Below, piece by piece: positions 45,144 to 55,640 of a stretch of 64,000 nt of DNA. This DNA is from Cladocopium goreaui (lineage: Eukaryota; Sar; Dinophyceae; Suessiales; Symbiodiniaceae): NCBI GenBank assembly GCA_947184155.2, contig CAMXCT020001637.1:62001-126000 (forward strand). The letters run 5' to 3'. Position 1 is the stretch's first letter. Every line of letters starts with the position of its first letter. A program made the translations under genes and the position numbers. A model generated the notes under the pieces. That model was not told where the DNA came from. It was given only the letters and a program-made list of their open reading frames with translations, and ran no database searches.

Positions 45144-45369
45144 TGCTGATATTGCCTCTCATTTTTTGCACTTGCACATTCAAATCCTTTACCTATCAGG
45201 TTCGGTCTCATAAGCCGTTACCTGAAGCTGTTTTCTTTCAAGGGCCAAACGGCCGCCGAATGCCCAACGAAGTGGGCCAAAAGCGAGGTGAAAAATGCGA
45301 AGGAGCTTCTTGCCTAAGGAGGCTTGGAAGCTGGTAGCCAGGGTCTGGTGGTTTGGCAGGGCATCATCA
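45144..45369 (+). repeat. Copia-1 3' LTR
   Basis: Same length as the 5' LTR with seven substitutions. It ends ATCATCA followed by GGGTCTATCC, which is coding sequence of gene C on the other strand. Confidence 0.9.
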
Positions 45370-46599
45370 GGGTCTATCCGAGTCTATCCTCACAAACCGG
45401 CAACCCGCCTCTGTAGGCAAATCCCGAAGGGGACTCCTCCAATGTTCCCAGAAAGGGTTCATCCCATTTTTTCACAGCAGTCTTGACATCATACCATTCC
45501 TGAGCGGAGAAAGCAGGGCCCAAACAGATGATAGACAAAGGTATCAGGCTGGTACTACCAGCTACAACTACACAATCTTAAGGGTAGATATTGGATCAAA
45601 TAGATATATAGTTCAGCTATGGGTCGGTTATGTCACATCGATGGCATTTCCTTGTGCAGTTGTATCCACAGTTCAGTCCAAAGGCAGCCCGTAAGAACAG
45701 CCAGTCCCCCTTGCACCCTGTGTAGGTGAAGAAGTACGTGTACTGCTTGCCGTGCCACTGCACCTGGACAAGGCAGCAGAGTGAGGGTTCACACAATTGT
45801 GGGCATGTTGAAAGGCTGGTATCAGGGAACATATGAAAATCTGTTGAAACTGAAAGGGGTTGCTGTGATGCCCTCAGCATGCATGTGGTTCAAATCTTTC
45901 ACCATTTCTTCAAGAACAATACTCAAGTTCTCTTTTGAATATGGGGACGGGAGCAGCGTGAAGAGCAACCGGGTGCACAAGGTTTGCCTGGGACTGTTGG
46001 CATGGCCCCCAAAGATACCACATTGTGCAAGCTGGTATAGCCCATCATTGAAACTGAAACAATCACCCAGAACTTAAAGGACCCAACAGAAAGCCTAGGT
46101 GCACTGCCATAGTGGACTTTTGATCTTGTAGGGGGAGAAGCGGCTGGTATGACAGTACAAACACTGGTTGACCCTGACGTCCCCGCCCTTCATCCCCACG
46201 GATGCATCCCCATGGAATGTGCTGATGCCACCTCTCGGGGTCCGGTAAAGTCGCTCAATTCCTCTCCAAAGCTTCCGGCATGTTCTAAGGATTTGCCTCT
46301 GAGAAAGAAATGGCCCCCGTACTTGAATATAGTCAATGCCCAATCGCTTAGTTTCAAGAGTGGGTGGAGTGTTGGAATGGCAGCAAGCTTTCTCCTTGAG
46401 ATACGTTTTCTCATAGTCACAGTTGAAATGGTCACCGGCAGTACCTTTCCTGTTCGCCAAATCAGACTGTGAAGGTTTCTGCACGCATGGGGGTCCACAC
46501 GTTTGCGACCACATTTAGCCATAAGTGCCATCATTGGATCGACCACTCCTGAATAGAAAGAAGCACCAATATGTTTGACCATGTGCTGAGAATGTACGA

Positions 46600-47455
46600 C
46601 CCAACAAACAACACACCCAAACTAACAGTCCGAGTTTCCATGCTTCTTGAACTTGTTGTTTGCCACCTTTGCCAGTCGGTCCACTCTGGAAGCAGACTCA
46701 GCCTTAGATTTTAAGCGCAATGTTGAAGTTTTACCCATGGGGAAAAATTATCGCAGCCAGAGAACCCCTTGTTCAAAGCCAATCAAGAACTCATCGGCCA
46801 GGTCGGTGTCGTTGTCCGAGTCAGAGTCCAATATTCCACCTGCACAGGACAGTTCTGATTCTTGGCTGGTTGGGGTGCTTCTGTACACATGGTTTGTTGT
46901 ATGATCCAACTAGCTGTGGCATTTTTGGCAACAGTAGGTGATCAGTAGGTGGGGCGCCTTTTGGCGCTGGGACATGTAGCTCATCCTCAGTCACACCTGC
47001 GTGTGGCTGGATATAATTGGATAAGAACACATCATGTGGGCATATTTGTATTGATCATGAAGTTTCAGGGAGCTGCATATTTCTGATTTGCGCTTTGCAG
47101 GGTGATCACCCAAGTATTTTATGGTACACATGGCAACATATGACAACAAAGTGTTCTAGCAGTGCAGTATGCATGTCGCATATGATCTTTTGTACCGTGC
47201 CGTTTTGCTCCTCGGTATGCTCAGGCTTCTATCAAAATTGGCTGGCATAAGTGAGGCCATCAAATCAAAGCTCGACCGCTGGAAATAATTGTTTCATACA
47301 TCCTAAACTTACCATAGATAAGACAATCAGTGGAGCTCTGTGTGCCTGGGCCCAGCCCAATACTGTAAGTTCAAAACGCCAAAAAAGAACTTGCAAGCCT
47401 ACTCTTCTTCGCCATCTTTGGCGGCTTTGCCCTTTCCCCGGTTGTTTGTTGTTTT
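46600..47455. other. Gene C intron region
   Basis: Only one exon-like segment is visible, on the minus strand at about 46855-46765 (DSDSDNDTDLADEFLIGFEQ, acidic). The rest shows no gene or repeat before cassette 5. Confidence 0.3.
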
Positions 47456-48538
47456 TTCCCCACCTGCCCGGTGAGGGTTGTTAGATTTTATCAGAGCTGT
47501 TCTCCTCCTCCTCCGCCTCCTCCGCCTCCATTGCCTCCTCCGCCTCCTCACCCGCCGCCTCCTCCTCGCAGTCCAGATCCCAGTGGGCACAGCCGGACCT
47601 CCACCGCGAGCTCCAGATCCCAGTGGGCACAGCCGGACCTCCACCGCGAGCTCCAGATCCCAGTGGGCACTGCCGGACTTCTACCGCGACTTCCAACCGC
47701 GACTTCCAGATCGCAGTGGGCACTGCCGGACCTCAACCGCGACTTCCAGATCGCAGTGGGCACTGCCGGACCTCAACGGGAAGAATGTGAGAAAAGATGT
47801 CAGATAGAATGTCAGAAGATGTGCCAGATCGAATGCCAGAAAGAATGTCAGAAAGAATGTCAGAAGATATGCCAGACAGAATGTCAGAAGATATGCCAGA
47901 AAGAATGTCAGAAGATATGCCAGATAGAATGTCAGAAGATATGCCAAATAGAATGCCAGAAGATATGCCAGATAGAATGCCAGAAGATATACCAGATAGA
48001 ACGCCAGAAGATATGCCAGATAGAATGCCAGAAGGTATGCCAAATAGAATGCCAGATAAAATGTCAGATAGAATGCCACAAAATATGCCAGATAGAATCC
48101 CAGAAGATTTGCTAGATAATATGCCAGAAGATATGCCAGATAGAATGCCAGAAGACATGCCAGAAGAATGCCAGAAGACATGCCAGATAGAATGCCAGAA
48201 AATATGCCAGAAGATATGCCAGATAGATATGCCAGAAGATATGCCAGATAGGCCAGATAGAATGCCAGATAGAATGCCAGAAGATATGTCAGAATATATG
48301 CCAGAAGATATGCCAGATAGAATGCCAGATAGAATGCCAGAAGATATGTCAGATAGAATGCCAGAAGATATGCCAGATAGAATGCCAGACGATTTGCCAG
48401 ATAGAATGCCAGAAGATATGCCAGATAGAATGCCAAATAGACTGTCAGAAGATATATATGTCACATAGAATGCCAGAAGATTTGCCAGTAAGAAAATGTA
48501 TAAATGTCATGGTGGGGATCACACGAAGTAAAGTAATT
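47456..48538 (+). repeat. Compound cassette, copy 5
   Basis: Left end TTCCCCACCTGCCCGGTGAG, TTAGATTTTATCAGAG, CTCCTCC tract, then a variant 41-bp-like repeat (GTGGGCACAGCCGGACCTCC type, 47575-47780), 12-bp GCCAGA array (47790-48480) and right end CACACGAAGTAAAGTAATT. It is in plus orientation, antisense to gene C, and sits between gene C exons. Confidence 0.9.
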
Positions 48539-48884
48539 GGATTGGCTTTCCCCACTGGCTTTTTTGCAGGAGGTGGAGGCTTGCTCTGTGGGGCAGTCTT
48601 CACAGACCTGCAAGCTGTGGACGAACAAGGAGGCCGTATGTGGAGGCAGAATTCTGGGGTACAAGCTGAGATGCCGATTCATGCGTATATTACATTACTA
48701 TATGATTTTTACATGTATGCATATAAATCGAACCACCAAATTGTTCAACGCCACATCCATCTTTGTAAGCTGCGCATACTTTGCCAAGAGGTGTTTAGAC
48801 ACATCAGGCCTTGTTTTTTTAAGCGCCCAAACTCTGAGTCCTTGAAACTGCAAATACTTAGGTTGCATGACTGAAGCAACACCT

Positions 48885-51225
48885 CAATGAGCTCATATGA
48901 GCTAAGTAACCCAGCGCTCAAGGTGTTGGCGACTGCATCAGCTTGGATTGCTTCCAACTCTTCGTAGATACGGTTCATGTTGTCAACTTGTTTCGAGCCG
49001 CTGGCACGCAACCTGAGAAAGAATGGTCGAGTTGGATTGAGTCACGTGGATAATTGGGGCGATTGAGGCCCCGGCTCCTTTGCTTGGTTTGATCCATTGC
49101 CATCCAATTTCTCCTAAGAAGTACGGCGCTCATGAATGTCTCATTCAGCTATGATGTGATCAATTTTGATTATCAAAACCCAAGGGTGCTTCAAGGTCAC
49201 ACAGCCCATCATCCCATGATATGCCAAGCCAGGACTCCAAGATTGGAGTGCAGCTGTCAATCTTCCGGCCGCAAACTTCGATGAACTGTGGCAGGATTGC
49301 GATCGCGCTTGTGTTCTGCTGAAGTGCTCACGATTTGGCATCGCCGTGCATGATTGTTGGACATGCCCACTTGAAAATGATAAGAACACATAACTTATAA
49401 CTCAAAAATCCAGATATCGGATATGGGGCAAATAGGATTATATAATATTATACAACCACTTGCAGATTGCATGCCACAAATTCTTAATCCGTATAATATG
49501 TACGAATTCTTCTTGCGGGAGAGTAACTTGAAGGACACCGATTTCGAAAGTGCAGCATTTTCCGGGTTTGTATGATCCTCATCCCTCACATGAGCTGTGA
49601 GCTCCTCTGCTGGTGCCGTGATGTCAACCGGCGCATCGTCGAAGAAAGCACCAGTTCTGTCCTGAATTCAGGGGGGCCAATCAATTAATTTCGAATATTT
49701 TTTTGGGGTTGCCATCAATAACGGGAAATGCATGTAGACTGTCCACATATAGTGTGTGCACAGTGTTTGGTCATGGCACCTCCACAGCCATAGCAGTGGA
49801 TTGCTCTGAGTGGAAACCCTCGGCTTCATTGAACTTGAATTGATCATCGAGAATGATTTTGGATGATTTTGGCCTCCCATTCTCCGTGCTCCTCATTCTT
49901 TCTAAGCTTGTTATGACGCTCCGCCCAAGCCCATGCATTGTTGATCATTGTCCTTGGTTAGAAAATCAGAGAGAGGGATCCCCCATTCCTACGGAGCTGA
50001 AAATCAAATGCATGGTAATACGAGATTCTTGTTCCACTTCCGAAAATCCTTAAGGTAAGATTTTGTCACCCAACCACCCAACCTTTGTTTCCCTCCCTGG
50101 AGGACTTCCACTTCTTCAGCTTCACTGAAAACCTCGGCGAATGATCCTTCACGCAGAAGGCCCTTCTGGGAATGTCTCAAAACAGTTTTTGATCCCGAAA
50201 AATCCTGAAACTTTTAGGCCAATTTAAGGTTTTGGGATCCCTTTATTGTGTGATGCAGGTGTGATATTGTGTGATGTGATGCAGCGATTGAAAGAGTTGT
50301 GTATTTAACTATATCACTCTGCGTACAATTACGTCCCTCAGGGTCTTTCCAAAGCTTGAGGACTTCATCGGAACACTTCTGTTTTCCTTCCTTTGGGTGC
50401 GTGTACCTGTAGCACCTAGGCAGAGTGATGGGAGCCGAGGGATTCAGGAAATTAAGATCAAAATGGTGGGAAATGCAATGATGCAAGCACCCAAAAGATG
50501 ACATAAATGTATATGTAAATCTGAGGGTTACACCTCCACCAGGCTGCATCCCGTACTTCATGTTTTCCACTAGGTTTGCTCTCGGTGTCATGCTCGTCAT
50601 CATGTTTTGCTTTCACGGCAGGATCATCACCTTTCTCATTTTCATCATGTTCCTCCTCCCTTTCCCCAGCTGACGGTGACAGTTCAATTGTCTTGGCATG
50701 ACGTAAGTCAAAAGAAAGGCTTCTTTTTGTTTGTTGTCAACTTCATGTTTGGTGGTTCTCAAGATCTTCAGGCTTTGGTTGTGCATCTTGCCATGGGCTT
50801 TCAAGTGATTCCGATGAGCCCCCAATAGCAGCTACAGACTGTGGTTGCCGAGCCCGAGCTTTCCCAATCCCAGCCGGTTTCTTGCTCTCGACCTCCATGG
50901 TTAAGCCACCTGCACGATGTCCAGCTGCAAAAGCCCCAGTCGCAGGAGCCGCTATGACTGGTGCACCTGCGCAGCAACACAGGTCCGGGAATGTGGGACA
51001 GGTATGGAGGCAAAACACAAAAGGCCAAGGCATATATTTAAATTTAGATGGGCCCAGTACTATGTATAGACCGATAATGTAAACATGTCTGCTATGGAAT
51101 GCTAGTGGTACAACCTTGCCTGGAACAGAGGGTTCTTCAGGATTGGAATCATCAGGCATGGTCTCGTCAAGCTTGGCTAGCTCTACATTCATGGCAGCTA
51201 TCTTGTTCTGTGATTTCTTAGGCAC
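48885..51225 (-). CDS. Gene C, N-terminal exons
   Basis: Minus-strand exons upstream of the transposase-like part: 51225-51120 (KIAAMNVELAKLDETMPDD); 50966-~50760 (GIGKARARQPQSVAAIG) joined by a GC-AG intron of 153 bp that keeps the frame; ~50698-50545 (acidic, ELSPSAGEREEEHDENEK); ~50428-50335 (KCSDEVLKLWKDPEGR); ~50170-50099 (LLREGSFAEVFSEAEEVEV); ~49590-49490 (ENAALSKSVSFKLLSRKK); and ~49010-48885 (NMNRIYEELEAIQADAV, helical). KLWKDPEGR is typical of the N-terminal region of this dinoflagellate family. That they form one gene with 46582-38158 is inferred from strand and order. Function unknown. Confidence 0.45.
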
Positions 51226-51409
51226 CCCAAGTTGGAAGCATCCATATACTAGATAAAAAAAAGATGCAGCCCACGAACCCGAATGCTCACACGTATGTTA
51301 ATGGTATAGATGTCGAAAGACATGGATATGCAGTCACGCAGAACACTTTTCGGCTATAGTTGATTTGAACAGTCTTGTACATATTTCCCCTGTTACCAGT
51401 CTGCAGTGT

Positions 51410-52815
51410 GGAATGGAAAGTGTAGAGTGCGGAGTGTGGAGTGGAAAGTGTAGAGTGTGGAGTGTGGAGTGTGAAGTAAGGAGTGTGGAGCGTAAAGTGC
51501 GGAGTGGGGAGTGTAGAGTGTGCAAAGTGTAGAGTGTAAAGTGTAGAGTGTAAAGTGTAGAGTGTGGAGTGAGGAGTGTAAGTGTAGAGTGTGGAGCGTG
51601 GAGTGTGGAGTGTAGCGTGTGGAGTGTAAAGTGTGGAGTGGGGAGTGTAGAGTGTGTAAAGTGTAGAGTGTGGAGTGTGGAGTGTAGAGTGTAAAGTGTA
51701 AAGTGTGGAGTGAGGAGTGTGGAGTGTAGAGTCTAAAGTGTGGAGTGTAAAGTGTAGAGTGTGAAGTAAGGAGGGTGGAGCGTAAAGTGCGGAGTGGGGA
51801 GTGTAGAGTGTGTAAAGTGTAGAGTGTAGAGTGTAAAGTGTAGAGTGTAAAGTGTAGAGTATGGAGTGAGGAGTGTAAGGTGTAGAGTGTGGAGTGTGGA
51901 GTGTAGCGTGTGGAGTGTGGTGTGTGGAGTGTGGAGTGAAGAGTGTAAAGTGTAGAGCAAAAAGTGTGTAGTGTGGAGTCTAAAGTGTAGAGTGTGGAGT
52001 GAGGAGTGTAGTGTGTAAGTGTGGAGTGTAAAATGTAAAGTGTGGAGTGTAGAGTGTAAAGTGTAGAGTGTGGAGTGTAAAGTGTGGAGTGTAAAATGTG
52101 GAGTGTAAAGTGCAAAGTGTAAAGTGTGGTGTGTGGAGTGAGGAGTCTAAAGTGTAAAATGTGGAGTGTAAAGTGTAGAGTGTGGAGTGTGGAGTGGAAA
52201 GTGTAGAGTGTGGAGTGTGGAGTGTAAAGTGAGGAGTGTGGAGTGTAAAGTGTGGAGTGTGGAGTGTGGAGTGAGGAGTGTGTAAAGTGTAGAGTGTGGT
52301 GGAGTGTGGTGTGTGGAGTGTAGAGTGTGGAGTGTGGAGTGTAGAGTGTGGAGTGTAGAGTGTGGAGTGTAAAGTGTAGAGTGTAAAGTGTGGAGTGCAA
52401 AGTGTAAAGTGTAAAGTGTGGAGTGTAAAGTGTAGAGTGTGAGTGAGAAGTCTAAAGTGTAAATTGTGGAGTGTAAAGTGTAGAGCGTGGAGCGTGGAGT
52501 GGAAAGTGTGGAGTGTAGAGTGTGGAGTGTAAAGTGAGGAGTGTGGAGTGTAAAGTGTGGAGTGTGTAAAGTGTAGAGTGTGGTGGAGTGTAGAGTGTGG
52601 AGTGGGGAGTGTAGAGTGTGGAGTGTAGAGTGCGGAGTGTAAAGTGTAGAGTGTAAAGTGCGGAGTGCAAAGCGTAAAGTGCGGAGTGTAAAGTGTAGAG
52701 TGTGGAGTGAGGGGTCTATAGTTTAAATTGTGGAGTGTGGAGTGTAAAGTGTAAAGTGAGGAGTGTGGATTGTGGAGTGTAAAGTGTGGAGTGAGGAGTG
52801 TGGAGTGTGGTGCGA
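51410..52815. repeat. Heptamer minisatellite AGTGTGG/AGTGTAA/AGTGTAG
   Basis: About 1.4 kb is made almost entirely of three heptamers in irregular order, so minus-strand frames stay open as His-Ser-Thr-Leu-Tyr-Thr-Pro repeats over 300 residues. Larger blocks within it are repeated (for example around 52140-52330 and 52430-52620). No codon-level constraint is visible. Confidence 0.95.
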
Positions 52816-53660
52816 GGCTTCCCCCATAGACACGACGATGCCACAGGAAAACCACAGAGACTCGAGACGAGACAACTGGGAGCAGCAAAACGAGCATTTC
52901 GTGCGAGACTTCCTCCAATTTTGACACTTTCGACACGGTATAAAACATGTTGGACTGTCACAAAGTGCCACGCCTGCCAACGAGTGACCCGAGACGAGAC
53001 AGGTGGGAGCAGCAAAACGAGCATTTCGTGCGAGACTTCCTCCAATTTTGACACTTTCGACACGGTATAAAACATGTTGGAATGTCACAAAGTGCCACGC
53101 CTGCCACGCAAAACGACATGACAACCTGCTTGGCAACCTTCGAAAAGGAGAGGTTTTGCGGCTTCCCCCATAGACACGGCGAAGCCACGGGAAAACCAGA
53201 GACTCGAGACGAGACACGTGCGAGCACCAAAACAAGCATTTCGTGCGAGACGTCCTCCAATTTTCACACTTTGTAGCTTCAAAATCGGCGTTTTCCTACG
53301 AGTTTTCGTAGGAACCTCTAAAATTTGCAACCTCAAAATCGATGTTTCGTGCGAGGCTTCCGTCAATTTTCAGCACATGTCACAAAATGCCACGCCTGCC
53401 ACGGAATTTGCACCTTGTCGCCACTTGACGCAGCCATGCCAATGCGATTTGCAAAAAACACGCCACACCACACGTCTAAAGTGGTGCGCCTGCCACGAAA
53501 AATGACGATGGACACGTCCAAAGTGCTGCGCCTGCCACGAAGACTGCCACGCATCTTCTGAAAACATCGCAACAGTATTGCGGCTGCCACACAAAAGGAC
53601 TTTCGACACGTTACAAAACACGTCTGAATGTCACAAAGAGCCATGCCTGCCACGCGAAAC
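52815..53660. repeat. About 165-bp tandem repeat, decaying
   Basis: Three units start near 52820, 52985 and 53160. They share GACTCGAGACGAGACA, ACGAGCATTTCGTGCGAGAC, CCTCCAATTTT and GTCACAAAGTGCCACGCCTG. After 53280 only the sub-motif GCCTGCCACG persists (about eight times to 53655). I see no coding signal. Confidence 0.85.
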
Positions 53661-53849
53661 GAAGCAACGAAACGTTGGAAACATCCAAAAATGACCCCTT
53701 CTGCAGAACTTACCATAGGCACGGCCATACGGGGATCGCACGAACAGTTGCGAACGGTTGCGAACGGTTGCGGACGTGAACGCAACGTCGAGCGAACACA
53801 CCCTCAACCCCCAGACCCCCAGAGTGAAACGGGAACCCTTGCTACGCAT

Positions 53850-55618
53850 TCGGGAGTGATCAAAAAAATTAAGTTAACATGTTTCCAACAATATCCAAGA
53901 CATCTACCAAATTCGTGGTCTCGAAAGCAGCCACTGCAGCAAAGGCAGACAAGGGCAAGAAGAGATTGGTGGCAAGATACGACATTTCTGTCGCCTTCTT
54001 TCATCCTACAGCACTGGTGTCATAGCAGTCATGCCACCCAAGGACATGTATGATGGAGTCAATCTTTGGTTCCTTCTCATGGCTATGAATGGAACTTGAG
54101 AAGCCAGCAGGCAGTGGGGACTGTACATCAAGGACAGTATGGTTCCTGCGGGTTTCACTGGATCAGCGGCCATTCCAGGCCTTTACTATCACCCAGAATG
54201 GGACATCATGATTGCATGTCATGGTGATGACTGGACCGTCTTGATGAATTGATGAAGGAAAAGTTCGAAGTAAAGATTCTGTCCAGGATTGGAGATCCTG
54301 ACCATGGAGGGGAAGTGTCAGAAGGAACGACTGGGAAGAATGAAAGAAACGTTGACCATTTGCTGAAAGACAAAGATGCAAAGTGGTTCAGGCAGATGGC
54401 CGGAACTGCGCTATACTTGTCATTGGATAGACCAACGATTTAGTTTGCAGTTTCACAGATTGCAACAGGCATGTCGCAACCAACAGAGTTGCACCTGCTG
54501 CATTTGAAAAGACTTGTTCGGTACTTGGTCAAGTATCCAACAGAACAGTGGCGATTTGATTTGCAAGATGAGCCTGATTCATTGCACATCTACTGCGACA
54601 GTAACTGAGCCACTTGCAACAAGTCAAGGAAAAGCATGAGTTGCTATGCCGTGAAATATGGCTTACACCTGTTGGACACCAGCTGCGCACGACAAACAGT
54701 GATTGCTCTCAGCTCTGGTGAGGCTGGATACTATGCTCTCACAAGAGGCGCATCCGCTGGATTGTTGGTAAAAGGTGTTTACGAAGAGATTGGAAGGAGA
54801 TTGCTGATGATTTGCCTTACTGACTCATCAGCAGGGAAAGGCATTGCATCAAGAAAAGGTGTCGGAAAAGTGAAGCACTTGTCACTCAAGGAATTGTGGG
54901 TGCAAGATGCTATTGAACAGAAAAGATTCAAAGTACAGAAGGTTGGAACAGGTTCCAACTGCGCAGATCTCGGAACGAAAGTTCTGGACGGCAGTCGCAT
55001 TTTGCAACTGCTGAAGCTGCTACCCCTGAAGAGAGGAGCAGTGATTGCATCAGTGGTGACCTTTGCAACAGGTCAAGGACCGGATGAACAGGAGGGATTC
55101 AGCGATCACTATTTTTGGCTGTACTTCCTGATTGTTTATTTGTTAGCTTTATATGGTTTCATCAGTCTCGTCTCGAACATGGTCAATTAGATGAAGCCGA
55201 AGAAATAAGAGCTGACACTTTCAACGTCAGAAATGGACGAAGCAGAAGAAGATCGCGGGTTGAGAACGACAAGCTCGTCTGAGAGAACAGAAGTTGTACA
55301 GAACAGAACTCCTGAAGACGAAGGTCTTCGGTCTAGAAGTTCAGCAGCCGCAAATGAACCAGCAGCGAGAAGCACAACTGCTGCAAATGAATCAGCAGCA
55401 GATGACCTCGTATGTATCATAGGCCAAGGTGCAAAGTATCATCGTCCTAGTCCTAGTTGTGGGATGGTGTGTGCACCTGTGAACAGACACAGGGTCAGAA
55501 CTATGCTCCGTGGTGCTGCCATCAATGCAGGCTATCAGCTTGTAAGCAGTGCCTGCCGACCAAGATAGTTGACCCACCTTCGGCAGAGCAAAGTCAAAGA
55601 CTATGCTCAGTGGAGGGG
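53850..55618 (+). pseudogene. Copia-2: reverse transcriptase and RNase H part
   Basis: A frameshifted reverse transcriptase stretch (about 53920-54250) contains KGKKRLVARYDISVAFFHP and DIMIACHGDDW, the latter with the catalytic Asp pair. From 54249 one frame runs to 55190 with two nonsense codons: TAG at 54441 and TGA at 54606, where CAG and TGG are likely ancestral. It covers KWFRQMAGTALYLSLDRP, the RNase H acidic residues in IYCDSN, ALSSGEAGYYAL, LTDSSAGKGIA and NCADLGTK, and a hydrophobic C-terminal segment (FWLYFLIVYLLALYGFI) that looks like a membrane helix. The 5' half is missing; the DNA upstream is repeat. Confidence 0.75.
55233..55568 (+). CDS. Copia-2 3' ORF with Cys/His motif
   Basis: In the same frame as RNase H and after its stop at 55190, an ORF of 111 codons begins at ATG 55233. 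It is acidic and Ser/Ala-rich at first, then reads VCIIGQGAKYHRPSPSCGMV and AAINAGYQLVSSACRPR. The YHR...C...GYxxxxxxC layout is a small module seen at the 3' end of dinoflagellate copia polyproteins; it may bind zinc. The reading frame is open. Confidence 0.45.
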   Translation: MDEAEEDRGLRTTSSSERTEVVQNRTPEDEGLRSRSSAAANEPAARSTTAANESAADDLVCIIGQGAKYHRPSPSCGMVCAPVNRHRVRTMLRGAAINAGYQLVSSACRPR

Positions 55619-55640
55619 TGTTGGATCATATAGCCTATAC
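55611..55640 (+). repeat. Copia-2 polypurine tract and start of 3' LTR
   Basis: TGGAGGGG (55611-55618) is followed by TGTTGGATCATATAG, the usual TG start of a copia LTR. I could not find a matching 5' LTR or the right end, so its length is unknown. Confidence 0.6.

Larger units (their letters stand above)
39219..45369 (+). mobile_element. Copia-1: LTR retrotransposon with internal inversion
   Basis: Two 226-bp LTRs (39219-39444 and 45144-45369) start TGCTGATATT and end ATCATCA; I count seven differences between them (about 3%). A primer-binding site follows the left LTR and a polypurine tract precedes the right one. Inside are a 5' gag part (+), an inverted gag middle (-), then protease, a methyltransferase-like domain, integrase and the start of reverse transcriptase (+). 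Most of reverse transcriptase and RNase H is missing after about 44914. Protease before integrase before reverse transcriptase is the Ty1/copia order. Flanks are GGGC and GGGT, an imperfect 4-bp target duplication at best. The element cannot move by itself in this state. Confidence 0.85.
38158..46582 (-). pseudogene. Gene C, transposase-like part, split by Copia-1
   Basis: Minus-strand exons, 5' to 3': 46582-46190 (CGRKRVDPHACRNLHSLIW, LSDWALTIFKYGGHFFL); ~46200-46100 (FHGDASVGMKGGDVRV); ~46022-45840 (TLCTRLLFTLLPSPYS); ~45785-45617 (GCKGDWLFLRAAFG, CHRCD); and ~45500-45370 (EWYDVKTAVKKW, GGLPVCEDR). Copia-1 interrupts here. Continuing: 39218-~38965 (AHTYGIDGIGKRFLASS), ~38920-38500 (GKGFDSGVVGAWLDEELAQ, YASGLWLNRNTARQIV), ~38420-38340 (IRPKLHMMCH) and ~38260-38158 (MNPAAHMTWADEDFIGRI). 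This is the same multicopy dinoflagellate family as the gene B 3' part, with the KGDW...CHxCD and PKLH...DEDF landmarks. A 10-bp repeat (GTCTATCC at 45372 and 45382) next to the insertion shifts the frame. The insertion and the shift make this copy non-functional. Confidence 0.7.

Noticed and set aside
51410-52815. Telomere-like heptamer repeat
   Set aside because: The unit AGTGTRR differs from TTTAGGG-type telomere repeats and the array is internal.
51393-52948. His-Ser-Thr-Leu ORFs of 322 and 335 codons on the minus strand
   Set aside because: They follow entirely from a heptamer minisatellite without stops on that strand.
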